Positions 26,466 through 34,843 of a stretch of DNA of 64,000 nucleotides are shown piece after piece. Below the pieces are notes generated by a model that was not told the origin of the DNA, did not search any database, and saw nothing but the letters and a program-made list of their open reading frames with translations. Position 1 is the first letter of the stretch. Each line of letters begins with the position of its first letter. The stretch is from Curtobacterium sp. MMLR14_010 (GTDB lineage Bacteria; Actinomycetota; Actinomycetes; Actinomycetales; Microbacteriaceae). The stretch is taken from positions 17,887 through 81,886 of the forward strand of contig NZ_MJGV01000090.1 in assembly GCF_001865015.1 (NCBI RefSeq). Reading direction: 5' to 3'. The translations under genes were made by a program, and so were the position numbers.

Positions 26466-27416
26466 CTACTTCACGGAGCCGGCGGTGAGACCACCCACGA
26501 GGTAGCGCTGGAAGATCAGGTAGAGGGCGACGACCGGCAGGGCGCAGACGATGGAGGCGGCCATCATCTGGCCGTAGATCGGCACCGCGCCGCCCTCCTG
26601 GGTCGTGCCGAGCACCTGCAGGACCACGGCGACCGTCCTGGTGTTCGGGGTCGTCATGATCGTGGAGAACAGGACGTCGTTCCAGCCGAGCAGGAAGGCG
26701 AAGATCGCGGACACGACGATCCCGGGCCAGGACAGCGGCAGGACGATCCTCGTGAGGATCTTCGTCGAGGACGCGCCGTCTATGCGGGCCGCCTCCTCGA
26801 GCTCCTTCGGCAGCCCGCGGAGGTACGTCACCATGACCCACGTCGAGAACGGCAGGGCGAACGTCAGGTAGGTGACGAACAGGCCCCAGCGGGTGCCGAT
26901 GACCTGCACGCCCGTGGCGCTCGCGATGTTGGCGAAGACGACGAACACCGGCAGCAGCAGGAGCGTGCCGGGGATCGACTGCAGCGCGAGCAGGCCGCGG
27001 AGGAACGTCAGCCGGCCGAGGAACCGGAAGCGGACGAGCACGTAGGCCGTCGACACGGCGAGCGCGGCGCTGCACACGGCGACCGCACCGGCGGTCAGGA
27101 TGCTGTTGACGAGCCCCTGCCCGAGCGCGACCGTCGACCAGATCTCGGCGTAGTTGGCGAGGGTGAACTCGGACGGGAAGTACTCGCCGCGGGCGACCGC
27201 GACGTCGGAGTTGACCGAGCCGAAGACGATGTAGAGCACCGGGACGGCGATGAACGCGACGATGACGGCGATCACGGTGACGAGCAGCCAGCGCGGCAGC
27301 AGTCGGGTGACGTCGGTGTCGTACGGACGCTTCTGCCGGCGGCCACCGCGTGGAGCCGTGATGCTCTCGGTGAGCGTGGCGGTCGGACGGGTCCTGGTGG
27401 TGCTGTACCCGCTCAT
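26466..27416 (-). CDS. Carbohydrate ABC transporter permease (MalG type)
   Basis: A 316-residue inner-membrane permease with six predicted helices, the first at about residues 43-66. The EAA loop that contacts the ATPase is visible as ELEEAARIDGASSTKILTRI near 205-224, with the conserved Gly. It pairs with the MalF-type permease whose stop it overlaps by four bases. The basic, Thr-rich N-terminal 40 residues are cytoplasmic. No ATPase gene is present in the cluster, so a shared MsiK-like ATPase is presumed to energise it. Confidence 0.92.
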   Translation of the reverse strand: MSGYSTTRTRPTATLTESITAPRGGRRQKRPYDTDVTRLLPRWLLVTVIAVIVAFIAVPVLYIVFGSVNSDVAVARGEYFPSEFTLANYAEIWSTVALGQGLVNSILTAGAVAVCSAALAVSTAYVLVRFRFLGRLTFLRGLLALQSIPGTLLLLPVFVVFANIASATGVQVIGTRWGLFVTYLTFALPFSTWVMVTYLRGLPKELEEAARIDGASSTKILTRIVLPLSWPGIVVSAIFAFLLGWNDVLFSTIMTTPNTRTVAVVLQVLGTTQEGGAVPIYGQMMAASIVCALPVVALYLIFQRYLVGGLTAGSVK

Positions 27417-28459
27417 GCGCGTGCTCCCTCGATGTCGGCGGCGGTCGGGGCGGCGAGCACGGCGCGGTCGGCACGGCGCTGCTTCCGGTTCGGACCCGCG
27501 TCGTCACCGGTGTCGAGCTGGACGGCCCGCAGGTAGACGAAGAGCGGGATGGCGACGATCACGAGCGAGCAGATCGCCATCGCGGCGGAGAGTCCGAAGC
27601 GGAACGACTGGAAGCTGGCGATGTACGTCAGGACGGGCATGACCTCGACGCTCGAGGGCAGCGGGATGCCGAACAGGACGAACGGCAGCGTGAAGTTGTT
27701 GATGTTGTGCAGGATCGAGATGATCACCGCCAGGCTCAGCGGACCGCGCAGGTACGGGAACACGACGTCGCGGAGCTTGATCCACCAGGTGGCGCCGTCG
27801 AGCGAGGCGGCCTCGTGCACCTCGAGGTCGACCGCCTGCAGCCCGGCGAGGGACAGCAGGTAGACGAACGGCCAGCTCGTCCAGACCATCACGCCGGCGA
27901 GGGCCCAGTAGGACGCCGAGCCGTTCAGCCAGAGCACGTCGGTGTGCAGGACCGAGTTCACCACGCCCTGCGGCTGGAGCATCGTGCGGAAGAACGTGCC
28001 GACGACGAACGCCGGGAGCACGTAGGGGATCAGGTAGACCGACCGGACGAGTCCGCGGCCGCGGAACCGGTTCTGCGTCGAGATGGCGGCGGCGACCCCG
28101 ATCGGGACGGTGACGGCGGTGACGAGCACCGCGAGCGACACCGAGATCCAGATGGAGTGCAGCAGCGGCGAGTTCGTGAAGGCCTCGGCGAAGTTCGCGA
28201 ACCCGACGAACGGAGCGCTGAACCACTGCCGGAGCGTGTACTGGTCGAGGTCGAGCATCGCGATGAAGAACCCGACGAGGAGCGGGACCACGATGATCGC
28301 GAGCATGAGGAGACCACCGGGGAGCAGCATCCAGAGGGGACGTTCCCGCTTGTACAGCGGGGTCGTGCCGTGGGGGCGGACCGGGCGGTGCCCGTCCGTC
28401 CGCCCGGGTGCGGACTCGGTGCGTGACTGCGTGTCGGTGCGTGGCTGCGTGTCGGTCAT
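27413..28459 (-). CDS. Carbohydrate ABC transporter permease (MalF type)
   Basis: A 348-residue permease with six predicted helices, starting with PLWMLLPGGLLMLAIIVVPL near 41-60. The EAA loop is LEVHEAASLDGATWWIKLRD near 228. A hydrophilic N-terminal tail of about 40 residues with repeated TDTQ/RTDTQSRTE pattern precedes the first helix. The ATG shares one base with the stop of the solute-binding protein gene (TGATG). Substrate specificity lies with the binding protein; the operon suggests a uronic acid sugar. Confidence 0.92.
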   Translation of the reverse strand: MTDTQPRTDTQSRTESAPGRTDGHRPVRPHGTTPLYKRERPLWMLLPGGLLMLAIIVVPLLVGFFIAMLDLDQYTLRQWFSAPFVGFANFAEAFTNSPLLHSIWISVSLAVLVTAVTVPIGVAAAISTQNRFRGRGLVRSVYLIPYVLPAFVVGTFFRTMLQPQGVVNSVLHTDVLWLNGSASYWALAGVMVWTSWPFVYLLSLAGLQAVDLEVHEAASLDGATWWIKLRDVVFPYLRGPLSLAVIISILHNINNFTLPFVLFGIPLPSSVEVMPVLTYIASFQSFRFGLSAAMAICSLVIVAIPLFVYLRAVQLDTGDDAGPNRKQRRADRAVLAAPTAADIEGARA

Positions 28460-29799
28460 CACAGCCCTCCGTTCTTCTGCCGGTCGAGCGTGGCCTGGGC
28501 GTCCCGCTGCGCGTCCTGCAGGCGCCTGCGGAGCTGGTCGTCGGTGACCTCGCCGCGCTTGAGCGACGGGATCGACTGCACGACGACGTCGACGAGCGCG
28601 AGCTGGATGTCCGACCACGCGCCGGTGAAGGCGGTGGGCTTGGACAGGCGGCCGGCGTCGATGATGGGCTTGAGCTGGGGGTTCTCCGCCGCGAGCTGCG
28701 CGGCGGCGTCCACGTTCGTGGGCAGGTTGCCGAACAGGTCGTAGTACTCGAGCTGGGCCTTCTTGGTGCTCAGCTGCTTGATGAACGTGAACGACAGGTC
28801 CTGCTTGGTGCCGTAGTCGGCGACGACGAAGTTGTCGCCGGAGAGGATGCTGGCGGCCTCGATGCCACCAGCCGGGCGCGACGTGGCGCCCGGTGGCACG
28901 GTCGGCAGCAGGGCGAACGCGTACTTGCCGTCGACCTTGGTGCCCTTGAAGGAGTTGATGGCGGTGGTGGTCGTCATCGGGAAGAACGCGGCCTTGCCCT
29001 CGGTGAACTGCGCGAGGGCCTGCGCGTTGTTCCACCCGATCGCCGACTCGTCCACGACGCCGTCCTTCGTCACCCAGTCGAAGTACGTCCGGTAGGCCTG
29101 CTGCACGGCGTCCGCGTCGAGCTCCGCCTTCGAGCCGTCGACGATCGTGTTGCCGGCGTTCTGCGCCATCCCCCAGATGAACTTCCACGGGTCGAAGCCG
29201 TCGGCGTAGGCGATCGCCAGACCGTGGCGGTCACCGGTCGTGGTGGCCTTCGCGTCCGCGGTGAGCTGGTCCCACGTGGTCGGCATCTCGGTGATGCCGG
29301 CCTGGGCGAGCAGGTCAGTGTTCACCGCCATCACGAACGGCCGGCTGGCGAACGGGATCCCGATCTGCTTCGACGCACTCGGGCCGGAGATGCCGAACGA
29401 CGCCGGGTCGAACTGGTCCTTCCCGCCGATGGCATCCCACTGCTCCGTGCCCATCCGGACGAAGGCGCCGGTGGCGTACGCGGTCGGGGTGAAGGTGGTG
29501 CCGATCGCGTAGACGTCCGGGCCCTGGCCGGAGATGACGCTCGTCTGGATGGCGGTCAGTTCCTCCTGTGCAGAGGAGTACGTCTCCCACTGGACGTCGG
29601 CTCCGGTGGTGCGCTTGAACTCGGCAGCGGTCTCCTGCTGCCACTGCTTGCGTTCCTTGGGGTAGGTCGTGTCCGCGCCCATCATGACGCGGAGCGTGTT
29701 GGGGTCGTCGCCGCTGCCGTTGACGATCGCGCATCCCTGGAGGGACAGCGTCGCGAGGGCGACCACGACCACGGAACCGATCAGGGTCCGTGTCTTCAT
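28459..29799 (-). CDS. Extracellular sugar-binding lipoprotein of the ABC importer
   Basis: A 446-residue cluster 1 (MalE-like) solute-binding protein. A signal sequence of 22 residues ends in the lipobox LSLQGC, so the mature protein is lipid-anchored at Cys23. GPDVYAIGTTFTPTAYATG near 91-109 and the Trp/Tyr-rich WKFIWGMAQNAGN near 205 are typical binding-cleft segments. It is the first gene of the leftward uronide operon and has the divergent LacI-type operator 85 bases upstream. The natural ligand is inferred to be a glucuronide, glucuronate or related oligosaccharide. Confidence 0.92.
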   Translation of the reverse strand: MKTRTLIGSVVVVALATLSLQGCAIVNGSGDDPNTLRVMMGADTTYPKERKQWQQETAAEFKRTTGADVQWETYSSAQEELTAIQTSVISGQGPDVYAIGTTFTPTAYATGAFVRMGTEQWDAIGGKDQFDPASFGISGPSASKQIGIPFASRPFVMAVNTDLLAQAGITEMPTTWDQLTADAKATTTGDRHGLAIAYADGFDPWKFIWGMAQNAGNTIVDGSKAELDADAVQQAYRTYFDWVTKDGVVDESAIGWNNAQALAQFTEGKAAFFPMTTTTAINSFKGTKVDGKYAFALLPTVPPGATSRPAGGIEAASILSGDNFVVADYGTKQDLSFTFIKQLSTKKAQLEYYDLFGNLPTNVDAAAQLAAENPQLKPIIDAGRLSKPTAFTGAWSDIQLALVDVVVQSIPSLKRGEVTDDQLRRRLQDAQRDAQATLDRQKNGGL

Positions 29800-29883
29800 G
29801 GGGGTTCCTCCTCGAGCCTCCCCCGAGCGGCGCTGCTCGGGGTGTCACCGGGGCGAGCCGGCTGACGACCACTGTCGCGCGGG

Positions 29884-29919
29884 TGGCAACATGCGGCAAC
29901 CGGTTGCCACTTGTTGCCA
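29884..29919. promoter_or_regulatory. Nested palindromic operator between the importer and lacI-uxaC operons
   Basis: A perfect GGCAACCGGTTGCC (29895-29908) sits exactly at the centre of a wider inverted pair TGGCAAC (29884-29890) and GTTGCCA (29913-29919). All arms carry the same GGCAAC/GTTGCC half-site, so two regulator dimers could bind one axis. The central CpG and the alternation fit LacI-family operators. It lies in the only gap between the two divergent operons and overlaps the -35 of the rightward promoter. Confidence 0.8.
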
Positions 29920-29933
29920 GACCGGCCTAGCGT
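29904..29933 (+). promoter_or_regulatory. Putative promoter of lacI-uxaC (TTGCCA-N18-TAGCGT)
   Basis: TTGCCA at 29904-29909 and TAGCGT at 29928-29933 are 18 bases apart and give a start near 29940, about 28 bases before the GTG. The -35 lies within the palindromic operator, which predicts self-repression by the LacI protein. Confidence 0.5.
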
Positions 29934-29967
29934 TCGGGACACGCAGCAGCACACCAAGGAGGTGCAC

Positions 29968-31026
29968 GTGACCGACACCGACGCATCCCGCCGCGTCACG
30001 ATCCGTGACGTCGCCACCGCCACGGGGGTCGCACCGTCGACGGTGTCCCGCGCCCTGTCGCTCCCCGACCGTGTGAACCCCGTCACGCAGCAGCGCATCC
30101 AGCAGGCCGCCCGCGACCTCGGCTACGTCGCGAACTCGCAGGCCAGGGCCCTGACGTCCGGCAGGACCCGGGCGGTCGCGGTCCTGGTCTCCGACATCAC
30201 GAACCCGTTCTACTTCGACGTCATCCGGGGCACGCAGCACCAGCTCGCGGCGGCCGGGTGGACGCAGCTGCTCGTCGACACCGAGGAGTCCGCCGACGCC
30301 GAGATGGCCGCCCTCAGCGCGGTGTCGACGAAGGCCGACGGCGTCGTGCTCACCGCGTCGCGCCTGTCCGACGCGCAGATCGCGAAGTTCGCCGAGCGCA
30401 CCCCGCTCGTGGTGGTCAACCGCCGCCCGGCCGGGGTGCCGTCCGTGCTCATCGACACCCCGGGCGGCGTCGAGCAGGCCGTGCAGCACCTGGTGTCGCT
30501 CGGGCACCGTGACGTCCTGTACGTCGCGGGGCCGGACAGCTCGTGGTCGAACGAACGCCGCTGGCGCGCCCTGGTGCGCGTCGCGAAGCGCCTGGACGTC
30601 CGCGTCGCCCGCATCGGTCCGCACGCCCCGTTCGTCGACTCCGGTGCCGCCGCGGCCGACGCCGCCGTGCACACGGGAGCGACGGCGTGCATCGCCTTCA
30701 ACGACCTCATCGCGATCGGCATGCTCGGCCGCCTCCGGGAGCGCGGCGTCCGCGTGCCCGAGGACATCAGCATCGTCGGCTGCGACGACATCTTCGGCGC
30801 CGACTTCTGCAACCCACCGCTCACCACGATGACGTCGCCGATCGAACGGGCCGGCCGCGTCGCGATCCGGATGCTCCTCGGTCGGCTCGGTGCCGTCCCG
30901 GCCGACGAGCTCCCCGGCGAGCACATGAGCGGCGCCGTCGCCCTGCCGACCCACCTGACGGTGCGCGAGTCCACCGGGCCAGCGCCCGCCACGCCGTCCA
31001 CGCCGTCCTTCCCGAGGAGTCGATGA
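29968..31026 (+). CDS. LacI-family repressor of the hexuronate genes
   Basis: A 352-residue LacI/GalR regulator. The N-terminal helix-turn-helix and hinge are VTIRDVATATGVAPSTVSRA (residues 10-29) and NSQARALTSGRTRAV (52-66). The periplasmic-binding-like effector domain follows, with FYFDVIRGTQHQLAAAG near 80 and VGCDDIFGADFCNPPLTTM near 275. The GTG at 29968 has AAGGAGG six bases upstream. The stop overlaps the uxaC start by four bases. It probably binds the nested palindrome just upstream and releases it with a hexuronate-derived effector. Confidence 0.93.
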   Translation: MTDTDASRRVTIRDVATATGVAPSTVSRALSLPDRVNPVTQQRIQQAARDLGYVANSQARALTSGRTRAVAVLVSDITNPFYFDVIRGTQHQLAAAGWTQLLVDTEESADAEMAALSAVSTKADGVVLTASRLSDAQIAKFAERTPLVVVNRRPAGVPSVLIDTPGGVEQAVQHLVSLGHRDVLYVAGPDSSWSNERRWRALVRVAKRLDVRVARIGPHAPFVDSGAAAADAAVHTGATACIAFNDLIAIGMLGRLRERGVRVPEDISIVGCDDIFGADFCNPPLTTMTSPIERAGRVAIRMLLGRLGAVPADELPGEHMSGAVALPTHLTVRESTGPAPATPSTPSFPRSR

Positions 31027-32462
31027 TGACCACCACCGCCCCGCGCACCCTGGCCCCGCACCCGGACCGGCTGTTCCCCGCCGACCCCGCCACCAGGACC
31101 ATCGCCCGCACCGTGTACGAGGCCGTCGCCTCCGCGCCGATCATCTCCCCGCACGGGCACGTCGACGCGGCCCTGATCGCGGACGACCAGCCGTTCGCCG
31201 ACCCCGCCTCGCTGCTGATCACGCCGGACCACTACGTCCTGCGGCTCCTGCACGCGAACGGTGTCGGACTGGAGGCGCTGGGTCGCGCCGATCTGTCGGG
31301 AACCGGCACCGTGCCTCCTGGCCGTGCCATCTGGCGGAACCTGGCGGAGCACTGGGACGACTTCCTCGGCACGCCCGTCCGGTACTGGTTCGAGACGGAG
31401 CTGCACGACGTCTTCGGGCTGACGGAGCAGCCGTCGGCCGCGAACGCGGACGCGCAGTACGACCACATCGCGGGCCTGCTGCAGCAGCCGCAGATGCGGC
31501 CGCGCGCCCTGTTCGACGCCTTCGGCATCGAGGTCCTCGCCACCACGGACGCCCCGGACGTCGACCTCGCCGCGCACGCTCGCCTGGCCGCCGACCCCGG
31601 CTTCCGCGGCCGGGTGGTCCCCACCTTCCGTGCGGACGCCGTCTTCGACCCGTCCCGACCGGACTGGAGGCTCGTGGTCGCGTCCGTCGGCCAGGCCGCC
31701 GGCATCGACACGGGCACCCACGACGGGCTGCTCGCGGCACTCCGCGCACGCCGGCAGTACTTCATCGAGCACGGTGCGACCGCGACGGACACCGGGGTGC
31801 TCGACGCCGGGTCGACCCCGCTGTCGCCGTCGGAGCGCGCGCGGATCCACGCGGCCGCGCTGCAGGGGCCAGCCGGGGTGACCGCGGCGGAGGCCGTGGC
31901 CTACCGGCACGACATGCTCTTCCGGTGGGCCGAGATGAGCGTCGACGACGGCCTGGTGATGCAGCTGCACCCGGGGATCATCCGGAACCACCACACGCCG
32001 ACCGCCGACCGGTTCGGGCCGGACACCGGGCACGACCTGCCCGCGGTCGGCGCGTTCACCGAGCCGCTGCGGCCGCTGCTCGAGGCCTTCGGCACCGCAC
32101 CCGGCTTCCACCTGGTGCTGTTCACCGTCGACGAGACCGTGTTCTCGCGGGAGATCGGCCCGCTCGCCGGGTTCTACCCGGCCGTGTACGCCGGGGCGCC
32201 GTGGTGGTTCATCGACACCCCCGCGGCGATCGGACGCTACCGGTCGGCGGTCACCGACTCGACGTCGTTCACGAAGACGTCCGGGTTCATCGACGACACC
32301 CGGGCGTACTGCTCCATCCCCGCGCGGCACGACATGGCGCGGCGGGCCGATGCGGCGTACCTGGCGTCACTCGTCGTCACGCACCAGGTGTCGGAGGAGG
32401 ACGCCGTGCGCACCGCGCAGCGGATCGTGTCCGACATCCCGCGGGCGACGTTCAAGTTGTAG
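31023..32462 (+). CDS. uxaC: Glucuronate isomerase
   Basis: A 479-residue metal-dependent isomerase of the amidohydrolase superfamily converting D-glucuronate to D-fructuronate (and galacturonate to tagaturonate). Signatures are PIISPHGHVDAALIADD near residues 37-53, YVLRLLHANGV near 75-85, MQLHPGIIRNHH near 317-328 and PWWFIDTP near 392-399. The last segments are TSFTKTSGFIDDTRAYCSIP and RHDMARRADAAYLASLV. The start is the first of two adjacent ATGs, overlapping the lacI stop as ATGA. It supplies the first step for the UxuB-like and ManD enzymes in the divergent operon. Confidence 0.95.
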   Translation: MMTTTAPRTLAPHPDRLFPADPATRTIARTVYEAVASAPIISPHGHVDAALIADDQPFADPASLLITPDHYVLRLLHANGVGLEALGRADLSGTGTVPPGRAIWRNLAEHWDDFLGTPVRYWFETELHDVFGLTEQPSAANADAQYDHIAGLLQQPQMRPRALFDAFGIEVLATTDAPDVDLAAHARLAADPGFRGRVVPTFRADAVFDPSRPDWRLVVASVGQAAGIDTGTHDGLLAALRARRQYFIEHGATATDTGVLDAGSTPLSPSERARIHAAALQGPAGVTAAEAVAYRHDMLFRWAEMSVDDGLVMQLHPGIIRNHHTPTADRFGPDTGHDLPAVGAFTEPLRPLLEAFGTAPGFHLVLFTVDETVFSREIGPLAGFYPAVYAGAPWWFIDTPAAIGRYRSAVTDSTSFTKTSGFIDDTRAYCSIPARHDMARRADAAYLASLVVTHQVSEEDAVRTAQRIVSDIPRATFKL

Positions 32463-32504
32463 GGGGCGGCTGCCGGGGGGCGCTCCGCTCGTGGTGCTGG
32501 GTTG

Positions 32505-32542
32505 ACCACTCGGTGCGGCGCCGTCGTGGCGCACGGGGTGGT
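32505..32542. terminator. Possible bidirectional terminator between uxaC and gntK
   Basis: ACCAC/GTGGT and inner GTGCG/CGCAC form an interrupted stem in the 123-base gap between the convergent uxaC and gluconokinase genes. The stem has internal mismatches, so the call is moderate. Nothing else is recognised in the gap. Confidence 0.4.
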
Positions 32543-32585
32543 CGAGCTCGCACGGGGCTGCCTCGCCAGGGCGGCGTCGGCCTCG

Positions 32586-33113
32586 TCAGGGCAGGAGGGC
32601 GAGGATGCGTGCGACCGTCTCGTCGACGGTTCCCTGGATCGGGACGGCAGCGCCGGCCTCGTCCTCCGCGGGAGGCTCGAGCGTGCCGAACTGCGAGTCG
32701 AGCAGCGAGTTCGGCATGTACTCGTGGTGCCGGTGCGACTGCCGGTCCGCGATGAGCTCCCGCGACCCGTCGAGGTAGGCGATGAACAGCCCGGGCGCGC
32801 TCGCCCGCAGCCGGTCACGGTAGACGCGCTTGAGGGCGGAGTTCGCCATCACGCAGCGCTTCCCCGCGGCCTCGACCTCGGCGATGCGGGCGGCGCAGGC
32901 GTCGAGCCACGGCCAGCGGTCCTCGTCCGTCAGGGGCGTGCCCTGCCGCATCTTCTCCTTGTTGGACGCCGGGTGCAGGTCGTCGGCGTCGACGAACTCG
33001 GCGGCTTGCCCACGGTCGTCCAGCGCCGTCGCGAGGGCCGCGCCGATCGTGGACTTGCCGGAGCCGGAGACGCCCATGACGAGGACGGGCGGGCGGGTCG
33101 TCTGGTCGCTCAT
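32586..33113 (-). CDS. gntK: Gluconokinase
   Basis: A 175-residue GntK-type kinase that phosphorylates gluconate to 6-phosphogluconate. The P-loop is GVSGSGKST (residues 14-22). The family signature DADDLHPASNKEKMRQGTPL follows at 42-61, then DRWPWLDACA, CVMANSALKRVYRDRLR near 90, and QSHRHHEYMPNSLLDSQ near 127. The ATG is directly preceded by GGAGG and by TACGGT at the leaderless distance. It is divergent from gnd, the gene for the next enzyme, across 112 bases. Confidence 0.94.
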   Translation of the reverse strand: MSDQTTRPPVLVMGVSGSGKSTIGAALATALDDRGQAAEFVDADDLHPASNKEKMRQGTPLTDEDRWPWLDACAARIAEVEAAGKRCVMANSALKRVYRDRLRASAPGLFIAYLDGSRELIADRQSHRHHEYMPNSLLDSQFGTLEPPAEDEAGAAVPIQGTVDETVARILALLP

Positions 33114-33119
33114 GCCTCC

Positions 33120-33125
33120 ACCGTA
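33120..33125 (-). promoter_or_regulatory. -10 element (TACGGT) of gntK
   Basis: TACGGT on the minus strand lies six bases before the gntK ATG. The intervening GGAGGC could also act as a Shine-Dalgarno sequence for a longer transcript. Confidence 0.4.
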
Positions 33126-33151
33126 TGGGCTTCAGCGGCTGTTCTCCCCAG

Positions 33152-33162
33152 GTTGCCGCAAC
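33152..33162. promoter_or_regulatory. GTTGC-C-GCAAC dyad between gntK and gnd
   Basis: GTTGCCGCAAC is an 11-base dyad in the divergent gntK-gnd promoter region. Its GTTGC/GCAAC half-sites are the same as in the operator at 29884-29919, so the same or a related LacI/GntR-type regulator may act here. The match is short. Confidence 0.4.
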
Positions 33163-33225
33163 TGTCGGGCAGTCCCAGCGCGGCGGACGTAGCGTGGGCG
33201 AAACGTGACGACGAAGGAGATCCTC

Positions 33226-34683
33226 GTGGCAGACAGCAACGGTCAGGCGAACATCGGTGTGGTGGGGCTCGCGGTGATGGGGTCGAACCTCGCTCGCAAC
33301 CTCGCTTCTCGGGAGGGCAACACGGTCGCGGTCTACAACCGCACCTACGCCCGGACCGAGGAACTGATGCAGGAGCACGGCGACGCCGGGTTCATCGCGT
33401 CGGAGGACATCGACGGCTTCGTGGCGTCGCTGTCGAAGCCGCGCACCGCGATCATCATGGTGCAGGCCGGCAAGGGCACGGACGCCGTCATCGGGCAGCT
33501 CGCCGAGCGGTTCGAAGCCGGCGACATCATCGTCGACGGCGGCAACGCGAACTTCCAGGACACCATCCGGCGCGAGCACGAGCTCCGCGAGCAGGGCCTG
33601 AACTTCGTCGGCACCGGCATCTCCGGCGGCGAAGAGGGCGCCCTGCACGGCCCGTCGATCATGCCGGGTGGCTCGGACGAGGCCTGGGAGACCCTGGGGC
33701 CGATCCTGACGTCCATCGCTGCGGTGGCCGAGGGCGAGCCGTGTGTGACCCACGTCGGCACCGACGGCGCCGGCCACTTCGTGAAGATGGTGCACAACGG
33801 CATCGAGTACGCCGACATGCAGCTCATCGCGGAGTCCTACGACCTCCTCCGCCGCGTCGGGGGCCTCTCCGTCGAGGACCTCGTCAAGGTGTTCGACGAG
33901 TGGAACAAGGGCGACCTCGAGTCCTACCTGATCGAGATCACCGGCGAGGTCCTCAAGCAGCAGGACGCCGACACCGGCAAGCCGCTCGTGGACGTCATCC
34001 GCGACGCCGCCGGCTCCAAGGGCACCGGTGTGTGGACCGTGCAGAACGCGGTCGGTCTCGGCATCCCGGTCTCCGGCATCGGCGAGGCGGTCTTCGCCAG
34101 GGCCGTGTCGTCGAAGGCGTCGCAGCGGGCCGCCGTCCAGAAGTCGGTGAAGAACCGGCCGTCGATCGCCGAGGTCCCCGACACCTTCGCCGACGACGTC
34201 CGCGCGGCGCTCTACGCGTCGAAGGTGGTCGCGTACGCCCAGGGCTTCGACCTCATCATCGCCGGCGCCAAGGAGTACGACTGGGACATCAACCTCGGTG
34301 ACATGGCGAAGATCTGGCGCGGCGGTTGCATCATCCGCGCCCAGTTCCTGAACCGCATCGTCGAGGCCTACGACAAGGACCCGGAGCTCGAGTCCCTGCT
34401 CGTCGACCCGTACTTCGCCGACGCCGTGGCCGAGGGCGAGGCCGCCTGGCGTCGCATCGTCGGCATCGCGGCCGCGTCGGGCGTCCCCGCGCCAGGCTTC
34501 TCGTCCGCGCTGTCGTACTTCGACGCGCTCGCGTCCGACCGGCTGCCGGCGTCCCTGATCCAGGGCCAGCGGGACTTCTTCGGCGCGCACACGTACCAGC
34601 GCGTCGACAAGGACGGCACCTTCCACACGCTGTGGTCCGAGGACGGCCGCCGCGAGGTCGAGCAGGAGCCGTCGACCCACTGA
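33226..34683 (+). CDS. gnd: 6-phosphogluconate dehydrogenase (decarboxylating)
   Basis: A 485-residue enzyme of the oxidative pentose phosphate pathway, oxidising 6-phosphogluconate to ribulose 5-phosphate with CO2 release and NADPH formation. The Rossmann motif GLAVMGSNLARNLA is at about residues 13-26, GISGGEEGALHGPS near 128-141, and the catalytic KMVHNGIEYADMQLIAE near 186-202. The C-terminal signature YDWDINLGDMAKIWRGGCII is complete. The GTG at 33226 has AAGGAG six bases upstream; an in-frame GTG at 33205 has none. It forms a functional pair with divergent gntK. Confidence 0.95.
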   Translation: MADSNGQANIGVVGLAVMGSNLARNLASREGNTVAVYNRTYARTEELMQEHGDAGFIASEDIDGFVASLSKPRTAIIMVQAGKGTDAVIGQLAERFEAGDIIVDGGNANFQDTIRREHELREQGLNFVGTGISGGEEGALHGPSIMPGGSDEAWETLGPILTSIAAVAEGEPCVTHVGTDGAGHFVKMVHNGIEYADMQLIAESYDLLRRVGGLSVEDLVKVFDEWNKGDLESYLIEITGEVLKQQDADTGKPLVDVIRDAAGSKGTGVWTVQNAVGLGIPVSGIGEAVFARAVSSKASQRAAVQKSVKNRPSIAEVPDTFADDVRAALYASKVVAYAQGFDLIIAGAKEYDWDINLGDMAKIWRGGCIIRAQFLNRIVEAYDKDPELESLLVDPYFADAVAEGEAAWRRIVGIAAASGVPAPGFSSALSYFDALASDRLPASLIQGQRDFFGAHTYQRVDKDGTFHTLWSEDGRREVEQEPSTH

Positions 34684-34701
34684 CCCGACCCCGATCGCGT
34701 C

Positions 34702-34733
34702 ACCGAGGGCCTCGCCGTTGCGGGGCCCTCGGT
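34702..34733 (+). terminator. Terminator after gnd
   Basis: Arms ACCGAGGGCC and GGCCCTCGGT with a 12-base loop lie 19 bases after the gnd stop. The ten-base GC-rich stem is a good intrinsic terminator. Confidence 0.75.
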
Positions 34734-34843
34734 GCGTCCTCCGGCCCTGCCGATCCGCGACTTCCGGATGTCGCCCGACCATCCGACTCGTTCAGCGGAC
34801 GTCCGCGTTGACCCGACCCCGACGCCCGTTCCAGACTGCAGCC

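Noticed and set aside
31660..31680. GACTGGAGGCTCGTGG inside uxaC as another dispersed palindrome
   Set aside because: There is no matching second arm and the codons encode conserved uxaC sequence, so the resemblance is chance.
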